Below, one piece after another: positions 49,188-57,543 of a stretch of 64,000 nt of DNA (positions within the stretch are counted from its first letter, which is position 1; each line of letters opens with the position of its first letter). Source of the DNA: Streptococcus equinus (GTDB lineage Bacteria; Bacillota; Bacilli; Lactobacillales; Streptococcaceae); contig NZ_FNKE01000001.1 of the NCBI RefSeq assembly GCF_900101445.1, positions 1,178,001-1,242,000 of the forward strand, given 5' to 3'. The notes beneath the pieces were generated by a model. The model had not been told where the DNA came from. It saw only the letters and a list, made by a program, of their open reading frames with translations, and searched no databases. Both the position numbers and the translations under genes were made by a program.

Positions 49188-50579
49188 TTAAAGATTTTTA
49201 ACACGACGTTTTGCAACCATGTAAACGAAAGCAACTAGAATAGCTGTAGCACCTACGACATAGAGCATTTTAGTACCAAATGAACCAGTTGATGGCAATT
49301 CAGCACCTTTGTGGTTAAGAACGCTAGCAATACCTCTATCCTTGTTAACTACAATTTCTTGACGGCTAGTTAATTTATTATAACCAGCAGGTGCTTTGAT
49401 TTCTTCAAGGTAGAAAGTTGAACCATCTTTTAGACCTGAGATATAAGTCATACCAGCTGGGATAACTTCTACACAATCTGAAGCAGCATCAGTTGAAACA
49501 GCAATACGATACATAGTATCTGAAAGTTTCACAAATTTAAGTGGAGTTGTACTTGTTTCAGAATCATAAACTTTGAATTCAGCACCTGTCAAAGTGTTAG
49601 TACCATCTGTTTTAATAATTGTAAATCCGTAAGTTTTAACAGATTCAGTTTCAGTGCTGATATTATTTGAACCACCATCGTAAGCATAAGTGATTTTAGC
49701 ACCGTTGGTAGCTTGACCTGTTAGAGCAGTAACACCTGCTGCACCTGGCAATACAGTAGCAGAATAAGTAATAGTTACTTCTGAAGGAGTGTCATAAAGT
49801 GAATTATTATCACTATCAACCCAAGGAAGAACAATTGTCAATTTACCGGCAGAATCAACCATTTTAGTTTCTGGAGTAACTGTTTGTTCAGTACCGCTGA
49901 CTGTACTTTTTACTTTAACAACAACAGAATCTGCATTGATTGCTAAGTTAGTTGGAGTATCGACGATAGTGTAACCAGTAATTTGTTTACCTTCACCACT
50001 AACCATTACATAGTTTGTTGCAGTGTATTTAACAGTATAGTTAACAGTATCACCAATTTTTGCTGATTCTACATTTGCATCCTTTGTAGCATTGCTTGGA
50101 CCAGCAGCATTTTTATCAACAACGTATGCTTGTGGAGTAGTACTATCAACTGTGATAGTTGCACCAAGTGAAGATTTGATGAAGTAGTAACCAAAATCTA
50201 GGCCATCAAATGTTACTGTGTTACTAGTAGCTTCTTTAGGAGTACCTACTTGAGTACCAACACCTTCAGCCCAAGCTTTAAACTCATCACTTCCCACTAC
50301 TGATTGAGTAGTCGTTGATTTCGCTGTAACGTTTCCAGCATCATCAACATCAAAGTAAGTTGCAACCTGTGCTGCTGTTACACCATCTGGTAGTGTATAA
50401 GCAATAGCTCCATTATCACCTACTGTGGCATTAAAAAGTTTATAAAGGGTATAAGTTTGTCCCAATTGGGCGTTTTGAACCGTAATGGTTCCGGTTGTAT
50501 CCGCAAAGACTTGACTTCCGGTGAAAAGAAGTGCAAGAGCTGCGAGGAGTAATGTCATCACATTTCTGATCTTTTTCAT
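49188..50579 (-). CDS. LPSTG-anchored major pilin
   Basis: 463 residues: signal peptide (residues 1-26, ending VFA), two to three Ig-like domains, E-box YLEEIKAPAGY (390-400), sorting signal LPSTG (428-432), hydrophobic anchor and KRRVKNL tail. At about 150-160 PQAYVVDKNAAG aligns with the pilin motif but has VDK where most have YPK; Lys156 would be the polymerisation lysine. It is the probable shaft subunit. AAGAAGG precedes the ATG. Confidence 0.9.
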   Translation of the reverse strand: MKKIRNVMTLLLAALALLFTGSQVFADTTGTITVQNAQLGQTYTLYKLFNATVGDNGAIAYTLPDGVTAAQVATYFDVDDAGNVTAKSTTTQSVVGSDEFKAWAEGVGTQVGTPKEATSNTVTFDGLDFGYYFIKSSLGATITVDSTTPQAYVVDKNAAGPSNATKDANVESAKIGDTVNYTVKYTATNYVMVSGEGKQITGYTIVDTPTNLAINADSVVVKVKSTVSGTEQTVTPETKMVDSAGKLTIVLPWVDSDNNSLYDTPSEVTITYSATVLPGAAGVTALTGQATNGAKITYAYDGGSNNISTETESVKTYGFTIIKTDGTNTLTGAEFKVYDSETSTTPLKFVKLSDTMYRIAVSTDAASDCVEVIPAGMTYISGLKDGSTFYLEEIKAPAGYNKLTSRQEIVVNKDRGIASVLNHKGAELPSTGSFGTKMLYVVGATAILVAFVYMVAKRRVKNL

Positions 50580-50641
50580 AGTGAACCTTCTTTCTAATTT
50601 TATCCTAAAAGTTTTAAAACGACATCATTTGGCATCACCTC

Positions 50642-53600
50642 CTAACCACTATCGTTAATAGCTTTTTTCCATCTATTAAAGATAGTAACTAGTACAGCGA
50701 CAACCATTAATATAACACCTACAATAATGAATTTCTTCGTTCCGATACCACCGCTACTTGGTAATTCACTACCTGCTTGGTTGACAACTTGGAGACGATA
50801 ATTGTAATTACCAATACCATTTATAATTCGTTTATTATCATCGGCAGCAACAACGTGACCATCCTCATCACAAAGTTCAACAGTGTAAATAGAATTATCA
50901 TATTCATCACGATCTTCAAGAACATTGAAGCAGACGTATTTATTAACAACTCTATAACCATCTGGTGCAGAATTTTGTGTAAGGCGATAACGCCCTGGTG
51001 TTAATCCATTGATATTAAAGCCATCTGTGGATGTTACATCAAAGCTATCAAACTCACTACTGATATCTTCCCAAACACCAGCACCACGTTTTTCAAGTTT
51101 GAAATTTCCACCAGAAAGAGCGGGTGACCAGCCACTTCCAGTTACTTGTAAATTAATTGTTGGCGTAACAATCAAGTGACCATGTGTAATGGAAATGTTG
51201 TAGTTTGTAGGTTTAGTATTTGGCAACAAAGTATAAGTAAAGCGATTATAACTTGTACCAGGATTTGTTTGACTACCAGTGAAGTTGTAAGATTGAATAC
51301 CTTCACCTAAAATAAATCCTTCGGTGTCAGTCATTGGACTTGGTGTGACGGTATGCGCTGTCAATGGTGTACCATCGTAAGTCTTCGTTGCTTCAGCAGA
51401 TGTCAAAACAACATCACGCTTATAAATAGTAAGAGCACCATTTGACACTTGGAAGTGAACATCGAAGTTAGGATCTGTATTTGTAAATTGGTTAGACAAA
51501 TTCAATAAGTAAGTACCAGCGTCTTTTTGAGTGATAGATGGCTCAGCACCGTTAAATTGAATTTTATTTTCTGAATACAGATTTGTACTGATACGTGTCA
51601 CTTCATAACCTACTGTTGAGTAAGTTCCGTCATAGACTTTAGAAATCGTATCACCAGTAATGATAACTGAAACATATTGTTGTCCAACAGTTAAGGTACC
51701 AGGAGTATAGATGATATTGTAGTAATCATTTCGATTATTACCATCGTCATCAGTAATGGTAACGGCTGTTGGTGTTGTACTGCTTGTTCCAGCGTTAGTT
51801 TGTGAACCTGAGTAAGTCACCGAAGCTAACTTATCACCACTTTGAAGGGATTGACGATAGACATCTGTCAAATCCGATAGACCACTACTCTTAAGAGCTT
51901 GACCATCGTAAGATTTTTCTTTATCACGCGCTACGATATTAATATCTTTCTTATAATAAAGATTGATATCAATATTTTCACCACCTCTAAAGGTATAGAT
52001 ATTTTTGACACTTGTCGGGTTATTCTGATTTGTGACATCTTGTCCTGAATCATAAGTGTAACCTGAAATGTCTAGATGATGGTCGATAGTATTACAAGTA
52101 CCACCTTCATGGAAGGTTTCTTCAACTGGTGCTTGACCAGGAATTGAATTACCATCCATATCAAGATAGTGGAAAGTAATGTGACCATCAGACTTCTGAC
52201 TGTAGTAGAAAGTAATGACGTTATTTGCCGCATTAGATGTCAAAGTCAAACTCAAAGTATCATCTAGTGGATAGTAGTCACTACCAACATCTGGAGCGAC
52301 TTCCTTAACACGAACCGTATCACCAGTAACAGTCTTAGTAACTGATGGACTTAATTCAGTCTCAGTACCTTCTAGTAAGTAACGAACGGTGTAATCTACA
52401 CTAGGTTGTTTTCTAGTATAGTAGAAAGTAATCACATTATTTTCATAACCAAGGGTTACAGATTTTTGGTTATTACCTGGACGGTAACCTGTGATAGCAA
52501 GGGCTGTTTCAGTAATGGTATCGCCAAGTTGAAGAGCCGGACTTGTTACCACCTTGTCAGGTGCTAACTTACTTTCATTGTTATCAGCATCGACATATTG
52601 AACGGTGTAAGTCAATGGATTTAATTTCCAGTGAGCTGTTAAGACCGTATCTTTAGTGATTGGCTTAGTCCAGTCAAATCGTTTACCTTCTTGGTCGAAC
52701 CAACCATCAAAGGTATAGTGATTTCTGATTGGATCTGCTGGCGCTTGTGCACAAACGTATTTTTCAACAGATTGTGTCGGTGGAGCTGTTCCTTCACCAC
52801 CATTTAAGTCAAATGACACGTTGTAACGTGGGGCATTCCATTTCGCGTACAAGACCAAATTGTGGTTTGGCATTGTGTTGAAGGTATAAGGTGTTGTTAA
52901 CATAGCATCCTCATACCAGCCACCCCAAGTATAATCACTATCAACACCTGCTGGTCGGCTAGGTTGGTAATTATACTCTGATGATGAAATGTCGGCTTCA
53001 AATGGAATATTAAGCTTGTGACCTACTTCATCATTACCATAATAGTAGTCAATTTGGAAACTATCACGGTCATAGTAGAAACGATAAGTTCTTTGAGAAG
53101 TTGAGGTACCTTCATAATGAACACCGTTTTGAGTAAAGCTTTGGTCCGTACGGTAAGTATAACCATAAATTTCTTTGGCAGTAAATGTACCAGAGTTAAA
53201 GATGAATGATTGACTATACTTACTAGATTTTACATATGAACCATCTGGCTGTTGTAACCAGTATTCAGCTGTATAGGTATTACCACGGTTAGTCCAAGTA
53301 GCTTTAAAAGTTCTTGTTGTTCCCGTATCTGGTAGAAGTTCAGGTGTCACTTCTTGACGTTTAGTCTTGTATTCATTTTCCCAAGAATCAAAGAAACGTT
53401 CTGTTGAAACTTGGCCAAGATAGTTAAGTGAATAAACTTCCCTCGGATTTGACGTTGAACTTGGCCAAACACTTGAAACATCTTGACCTAAAACAACATT
53501 TGTCAACCGATATTCCGTTCCTTGGTAGGTATGTCCACCAATATCAATACGACCTAATGAATATCCCCAACTAGAAAGATTCAAGTCAAAGATAAAGGTA

Positions 53601-55582
53601 TATCGTTTTAGACTATAATATACGTTCAGGACAGATGAACCATCCGCTGCTACGACGATCGATGACGTACTATTTGGTCCGCCAGAAGCATTTTCACGTT
53701 CATAACCTTTTGGAACAACAGATAGATTTGGAGCACTTGAAGCATTTATGGTTGTATCAACCGTACCAGTACGTACGATAGCACTATCGTAAACATAGTG
53801 TGTGGTATTTGTCGCATTATCATAAACTTCTTTATAATAAGCTATTGTATAAGGTACTGTATCTGCTTTCCATTTAGCATATAAGGTCTTGTCACCATTA
53901 AGTGTGACATTTCCTGTAACCTTATTACCACTGAATTCTGGGTTATCATACCAACCATCAAAAGAGTAACCTTTTTTCTGTGGCACGTTACTTGTAATCG
54001 CAACAGATTCACCATACAAACCTTCTGTTGGCTCGATATAATAACCACCGTTGGTATTGTAGCTAAGTTCAAAAGTCTTACGTGTGTAGTAAACGTATAG
54101 GTCTTGACCTTGAGCTTGTGTAAGAGTTACTGAATTTGTTCGTTCAAAATCAGCAAAATCATAAGTCAAAACTTGCGGTCTAATGGTTGAACCGAGAACA
54201 CCGTGAGCTTGAACAGTTTCAATCTCACTGTAGTTATCATTGTTCAAGTTTTTCAACATGTAGTGAACATTGTAGGTCGCGTCAGCTTCAACATATTCAA
54301 CTCTAACAGTGATATTTTGGTCGATGTTACCATCTGATGAATCTTTAGCTGCTAAATCAGCCGCATTAGCAAATTCAATGATTGATTGGCTTGGATAGTA
54401 GATTTCATCTTGCGATACACTAGGATCATCTCCTGGTCTTACAGAAGGTGGGGGTGTGACACGATATGGTGTATCTTTGGCTTCGACTTGGTGAACGTCA
54501 TTACCAAAGACCGTATCACTGTTAGTCGTATTATTGTGATAGAAATATTGGATTGTTGCATTGTAAATCTTAATTTCTGAGTACTCTGCAACAACTGTCA
54601 TATCACTAGTAATCGTTGTGTCCTCTGTAACAGTTGAATCATCAGCTTGATTCTTCCATCTTGTGAAGCGATAGCCTTCACGATAAACGGGCGTTGGGAA
54701 AACTTCAATCGTTCCGCCATCGGTAACTTCAGCACTTGTCATTGTATGTTCAATGCCGCTGTTATCAGTGTACTTGAAGGTAACTGTGTGAGTTACTGAT
54801 CGTGGTGTATTTTTAGCTTGAAGTTTAGCACCGTCAGTTGCTTTGTCATCTTTAGGGTCGCTTGATGTGACCAAAGCGTAAGCTGAGAATTTACTGTTTT
54901 CAAAGGAAACCGATGTAATCTTGTGGTCAATTTCTTTGACATCCTTTTGAGTGATGTTTTCTTGTGAACCATCGTCTGGGAAATGAATGACATCAAAGTT
55001 ATCTTTAGCAGCCATAGCCTCGCTCGGTGTAATTGTCACCTTAACGTCAGCTTTTGGCTCAACCTTCTGACCATTTGATACAAAGGTAATATCGTAGAGA
55101 AGAACACTTTCGATGTTCTTTCCTACTAGAGAATTTTGTACTTTTTCATAATTCGCTTGGTAAGCAGCATCGTCATTTTTGATTTCCTTGACGGTTAATG
55201 TTGTATCCTTAGGCAACTGTGCCTTTTCATCAACATCAGCTTTAATCGTGTAATCTTGATTTTCTGCTGTCAAGGTTGTCGCTTGTGTAATTAAATCAGG
55301 TTCATCACTTGCTGCTTGTGTAGCACCGCTATTTGATGTATCAGCTGAGGAACTTTCTGTTGTAGATCCTAACTGATTATCCTGTGGTGCTGGCAGCGAT
55401 GGTGGCGATTGGCTACTTTGTTCAACTTCTATACCAGGATCTTGCGAAGCAGTCTCATTATCAAGGGTGATAGCTGGTAAAATCAAAAGATAAGCTGTCA
55501 CCAGAGCTACTATAACGGCAAGGAAAGTGGCAAGTTTTTTATGATTCTTGATTAAATCTTTTCGTCTAAAAAAATTTCTCAT
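50642..55582 (-). CDS. giant LPSSG-anchored pilus tip adhesin
   Basis: 1646 residues. A hydrophobic signal (about 18-41) is followed by a Ser/Gln/Pro-rich stretch (42-100), beta-rich modules (100-260), several InlB B/Flg_new repeats (GYSFDGWYDNPEFSG, YTFDGWFDQEG and others, about 265-1000), MucBP-like repeats (YTVRYLLEGTETEL), three MBG-type modules (SYDGQALKSSG, VYDGTYSTVG, TYDGTPLTAH; about 1200-1440), a SpaA/Cna-B-like domain (GGNFKLEKRGAG, about 1490-1560) and LPSSG at 1607-1611. It is probably the minor tip pilin mediating adhesion. Ligand unknown. Confidence 0.88.
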   Translation of the reverse strand: MRNFFRRKDLIKNHKKLATFLAVIVALVTAYLLILPAITLDNETASQDPGIEVEQSSQSPPSLPAPQDNQLGSTTESSSADTSNSGATQAASDEPDLITQATTLTAENQDYTIKADVDEKAQLPKDTTLTVKEIKNDDAAYQANYEKVQNSLVGKNIESVLLYDITFVSNGQKVEPKADVKVTITPSEAMAAKDNFDVIHFPDDGSQENITQKDVKEIDHKITSVSFENSKFSAYALVTSSDPKDDKATDGAKLQAKNTPRSVTHTVTFKYTDNSGIEHTMTSAEVTDGGTIEVFPTPVYREGYRFTRWKNQADDSTVTEDTTITSDMTVVAEYSEIKIYNATIQYFYHNNTTNSDTVFGNDVHQVEAKDTPYRVTPPPSVRPGDDPSVSQDEIYYPSQSIIEFANAADLAAKDSSDGNIDQNITVRVEYVEADATYNVHYMLKNLNNDNYSEIETVQAHGVLGSTIRPQVLTYDFADFERTNSVTLTQAQGQDLYVYYTRKTFELSYNTNGGYYIEPTEGLYGESVAITSNVPQKKGYSFDGWYDNPEFSGNKVTGNVTLNGDKTLYAKWKADTVPYTIAYYKEVYDNATNTTHYVYDSAIVRTGTVDTTINASSAPNLSVVPKGYERENASGGPNSTSSIVVAADGSSVLNVYYSLKRYTFIFDLNLSSWGYSLGRIDIGGHTYQGTEYRLTNVVLGQDVSSVWPSSTSNPREVYSLNYLGQVSTERFFDSWENEYKTKRQEVTPELLPDTGTTRTFKATWTNRGNTYTAEYWLQQPDGSYVKSSKYSQSFIFNSGTFTAKEIYGYTYRTDQSFTQNGVHYEGTSTSQRTYRFYYDRDSFQIDYYYGNDEVGHKLNIPFEADISSSEYNYQPSRPAGVDSDYTWGGWYEDAMLTTPYTFNTMPNHNLVLYAKWNAPRYNVSFDLNGGEGTAPPTQSVEKYVCAQAPADPIRNHYTFDGWFDQEGKRFDWTKPITKDTVLTAHWKLNPLTYTVQYVDADNNESKLAPDKVVTSPALQLGDTITETALAITGYRPGNNQKSVTLGYENNVITFYYTRKQPSVDYTVRYLLEGTETELSPSVTKTVTGDTVRVKEVAPDVGSDYYPLDDTLSLTLTSNAANNVITFYYSQKSDGHITFHYLDMDGNSIPGQAPVEETFHEGGTCNTIDHHLDISGYTYDSGQDVTNQNNPTSVKNIYTFRGGENIDINLYYKKDINIVARDKEKSYDGQALKSSGLSDLTDVYRQSLQSGDKLASVTYSGSQTNAGTSSTTPTAVTITDDDGNNRNDYYNIIYTPGTLTVGQQYVSVIITGDTISKVYDGTYSTVGYEVTRISTNLYSENKIQFNGAEPSITQKDAGTYLLNLSNQFTNTDPNFDVHFQVSNGALTIYKRDVVLTSAEATKTYDGTPLTAHTVTPSPMTDTEGFILGEGIQSYNFTGSQTNPGTSYNRFTYTLLPNTKPTNYNISITHGHLIVTPTINLQVTGSGWSPALSGGNFKLEKRGAGVWEDISSEFDSFDVTSTDGFNINGLTPGRYRLTQNSAPDGYRVVNKYVCFNVLEDRDEYDNSIYTVELCDEDGHVVAADDNKRIINGIGNYNYRLQVVNQAGSELPSSGGIGTKKFIIVGVILMVVAVLVTIFNRWKKAINDSG

Positions 55583-55639
55583 CGATTTTCACTCTCCTTC
55601 CCTCCTAAAACATCAGTGAAAATATGTCGACAATTACTT

Positions 55640-56224
55640 TTAATTTAGAGTACCAATATCCGATAAAGGCCAAATCCTAAAAATTAGTTTACCAACTAAT
55701 TGTTCATCAGAAACTGTACCAACAGAAGTATTTCGTGAATCAATCGAAACGCTACGGTTATCTCCCAAAACGAAGATACGGTTTTCTGGAACTTGGTAAG
55801 GAAACTTAATGTTTGTCTCACCATAAGATTTGTGTTCGATATAAGGTTCTTTTATTTTTTTGCTATTGACATAAACCGTTCCATCCTTGGTGATGTTAAC
55901 CCAATCACCCGATTCTGCAATAACTCGTTTTACCAAAATATTGTTGTTGTAATAAAAAGCGACGATGTCTCCTGTCCTAAAGTGATTACTTTTAACTGTC
56001 AAGACCACATCTCCACTATCTAGGGTTCCCTTCATGGATTTCCCATAAATCCTAAGGGTTGGAAGGTAAAGCATAGCTACCAAAATAGCAAAGGCAGCTA
56101 CAACAATTAACATAAAAACCGTACTTCTTATCTTCTCGGTAAAAAGTTTACGGTATTTCGCTTTTTTATATAACTCTTCAATCTCACTGGTTGTGGGAAG
56201 AGTAATTTCATTATCCTTTTTCAT
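55640..56224 (-). CDS. pilus-locus type I signal peptidase
   Basis: 194 residues: one N-terminal membrane helix (MLIVVAAFAILVAMLYL), catalytic Ser63 in IYGKSMKGTL, general-base Lys99 in NILVKRVIAESGDW and the box LGDNRSVSIDSRN. Both catalytic residues are retained, unlike the SipA chaperone of GAS pili. It likely processes the pilin precursors. The ATG at 56224 follows GCGGAG inside the previous gene (14-base overlap), preferred to an ATG five codons earlier. Confidence 0.88.
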   Translation of the reverse strand: MKKDNEITLPTTSEIEELYKKAKYRKLFTEKIRSTVFMLIVVAAFAILVAMLYLPTLRIYGKSMKGTLDSGDVVLTVKSNHFRTGDIVAFYYNNNILVKRVIAESGDWVNITKDGTVYVNSKKIKEPYIEHKSYGETNIKFPYQVPENRIFVLGDNRSVSIDSRNTSVGTVSDEQLVGKLIFRIWPLSDIGTLN

Positions 56225-56480
56225 ACTCCGCTTCTCCATTCATTTGTTTGACATTCTTAAGGTACAAGTCTGCTGCTCTTTGGCTTTCTTCAAAAACTTT
56301 TGTCAAACTAAGGGAAGCTTCTGCGATAGAACCAGCGTTGGCTAGTTTTATCTCTTGATTTTCTAATTTTTCATTGGCTTTTGCCAATTCATCTCTTAAT
56401 CGGTCGATTTCTTTACTCTGCGCTAGCATGATTTCATATAGTTCGATACGTTTTAATCTTCGAAAATTACTTCTACTCAC
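56211..56480 (-). CDS. small coiled-coil protein, pilus operon
   Basis: 89 residues with a GTG start after GAGGCGATT. A basic N-terminus (SRSNFRRLKRIELYE) leads into a heptad-rich helix (IDRLRDELAKANEKLENQE) and ends with DLYLKNVKQMNG. No signal peptide or membrane segment. It is the first gene of the pilus operon and overlaps the signal peptidase; its function is not known. Confidence 0.7.
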   Translation of the reverse strand: MSRSNFRRLKRIELYEIMLAQSKEIDRLRDELAKANEKLENQEIKLANAGSIAEASLSLTKVFEESQRAADLYLKNVKQMNGEAEYEKG

Positions 56481-56505
56481 ATAAATCGCCTCGATTCTTC
56501 TTATT

Positions 56506-56557
56506 ATTAAGCGTTTTCCTTTAATCTTATTTTAGTACTTTTGACTTTGATTTTCAA
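56506..56557 (-). promoter_or_regulatory. pilus operon promoter with cre-like site
   Basis: On the minus strand TTGAAA (56552-56557), 17 bases, TAAAAT (56529-56534). GGAAAACGCTTAAT (56506-56519) directly downstream has a cre core with two to three mismatches, suggesting CcpA roadblock repression. Confidence 0.6.
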
Positions 56558-56633
56558 TTATTTTCTGTAGATTTTCTTAAAAAATTTCGGCAATTTTGGT
56601 TTTATGAAAAAATATCTTTTAAAGACAAAAAAA

Positions 56634-56659
56634 GAAGCTGAGCTCTTTGTCTCAGCTTC
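56634..56659 (-). terminator. terminator of the micropeptide transcript
   Basis: GAAGCTGAG and CTCAGCTTC form a 9-bp GC-containing stem with an 8-base loop, followed on the minus strand by TTTTTTT. It separates the micropeptide ORFs from the pilus promoter, and read-through would enter the pilus operon. Confidence 0.8.
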
Positions 56660-56707
56660 CAAAAAATTTTTTTCGTATGTCATCTAACATACCATTCTCA
56701 TAAGGAG

Positions 56708-56764
56708 TTAGGCTGTTAGATTATTATCTCCGTTTTTATAGCGATTTAAATTCATTTTCAGCAT
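56708..56764 (-). CDS. RYKNGD micropeptide 7
   Basis: 18 residues: MLKMNLNRYKNGDNNLTA. A GGAGG site lies ten bases before the ATG. Contains the hexapeptide shared by six ORFs of this cluster. Function unknown. Confidence 0.65.
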   Translation of the reverse strand: MLKMNLNRYKNGDNNLTA

Positions 56765-56803
56765 TGTACATATACCTCCATGAGTTTTTTAGTCACTACT
56801 TTT

Positions 56804-56824
56804 TTACATTGGTATCACTCCTTT
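56804..56824 (-). pseudogene. start-stop remnant of a micropeptide cassette
   Basis: AAAGGAGTGATACC precedes ATG followed at once by TAA. The ribosome site is as strong as those of the real ORFs, so this looks like a cassette lost by mutation or a start-stop element. Confidence 0.4.
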
Positions 56825-56826
56825 AG

Positions 56827-56880
56827 CTATTTTATGCAACTAGCTAAAGTATCACCATTTTTATATCTTGCTACGTTCAT
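56827..56880 (-). CDS. RYKNGD micropeptide 6
   Basis: 17 residues: MNVARYKNGDTLASCIK. GGAGG lies six bases before the ATG. Motif immediately after a very short N-terminus; C-terminal part includes a Cys. Function unknown. Confidence 0.68.
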   Translation of the reverse strand: MNVARYKNGDTLASCIK

Positions 56881-56926
56881 AAGATACCTCCATTAATTGA
56901 AAATACTCACATAACAACGATAATTA

Positions 56927-57040
56927 TTATTTTTTTTCTGTTTCTTTGATAGGGCGATTGACTCGTCGCCATATCTTTTTTGAGTCTCCATTTTTGTAAC
57001 GGCCTACATTGATTGCTTTCACATCTATCACAACTTTCAT
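56927..57040 (-). CDS. RYKNGD micropeptide 5 (longest)
   Basis: 37 residues: an N-terminal segment MKVVIDVKAINVG, the motif RYKNGD, then a strongly basic tail ending KETEKK. There is no clear Shine-Dalgarno before the ATG, unlike its neighbours, so expression may be low or coupled. The motif codons differ from the others by synonymous changes. Confidence 0.5.
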   Translation of the reverse strand: MKVVIDVKAINVGRYKNGDSKKIWRRVNRPIKETEKK

Positions 57041-57121
57041 TAAAAAATTAAAAGCTTTTTTCAAACATGGAAGCAATATGATTAGAAGCCCTTTCGATTA
57101 CTACTGTTACTAGCAACAAGA

Positions 57122-57184
57122 TCAACCGGTATTATTTCTTGCACCAGCTATTTCTAATCGTTCACTTCCAATTAATATCTTCAT
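57122..57184 (-). CDS. divergent micropeptide 4
   Basis: 20 residues ending in AGARNNTG, which may be a degenerate RYKNGD. GGAG is 16 bases upstream, so translation is doubtful; the frame is closed just before the ATG. Confidence 0.3.
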   Translation of the reverse strand: MKILIGSERLEIAGARNNTG

Positions 57185-57230
57185 CTAAAATGTGACATCA
57201 CTCCTTCATTGACCTAAATTCAACTAGTTG

Positions 57231-57272
57231 TTAGTCTCCATTTTTGTAACGACCTACATTTATCATCAACAT
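57231..57272 (-). CDS. RYKNGD micropeptide 3
   Basis: 13 residues, MLMINVGRYKNGD, ending at the motif. GGAGG lies eight bases before the ATG. Function unknown. Confidence 0.7.
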   Translation of the reverse strand: MLMINVGRYKNGD

Positions 57273-57350
57273 AAGACGTTCCTCCGATGTTTCTTTTGTT
57301 ACAAATTTTTTGAGATTTGAGGTATAAATCTTTATGGCTAATCAAAGTGA

Positions 57351-57392
57351 CTAATCACCATTTTTATAGCGTCCTAAGTTTAATTTCAACAT
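57351..57392 (-). CDS. RYKNGD micropeptide 2
   Basis: 13 residues, MLKLNLGRYKNGD, ending at the motif. GGAGG lies eight bases before the ATG. Same length and near-identical layout as micropeptide 3 though the codons differ. Function unknown. Confidence 0.7.
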   Translation of the reverse strand: MLKLNLGRYKNGD

Positions 57393-57430
57393 AAGCGCCA
57401 CCTCCATAACGTAAAGTTAACTGTGCCTAC

Positions 57431-57490
57431 TTAACTCCGACTAGAGACTTTATCACCATTTTTATACCGGGCGACATGTGGTTTCATCAT
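57431..57490 (-). CDS. RYKNGD micropeptide 1
   Basis: 19 residues: MMKPHVARYKNGDKVSSRS. First ORF of the transcript, about 50 bases after the promoter. AAGGAGG is eleven bases before the first of two ATGs. Function unknown. Confidence 0.68.
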   Translation of the reverse strand: MMKPHVARYKNGDKVSSRS

Positions 57491-57543
57491 AAGAACTGTT
57501 ACCTCCTTACTTCGTTTCTTTTGTCATCCTTCTTTACACTTTT

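Noticed and set aside
54386..54580. Short plus-strand ORF opposite the adhesin gene
   Set aside because: No ribosome site or promoter, Ile/Arg/Ser-rich shadow of the adhesin's beta repeats.
55583..56660. GCAGA-type phase-variable repeat tract upstream of the pilus genes
   Set aside because: Known in the S. gallolyticus pil1 locus, but no run of such repeats is visible here.
56761..56780. Alternative start MYNAENEFKSL overlapping micropeptide 7
   Set aside because: Its ATG is only three bases from GGAGG and it lacks the RYKNGD motif; the other frame is better supported by the array pattern.
56700..57500. CRISPR-like or tandem DNA repeat
   Set aside because: The repeated element is a protein motif with synonymous changes and unequal spacing; there are no identical DNA repeats or unique spacers.
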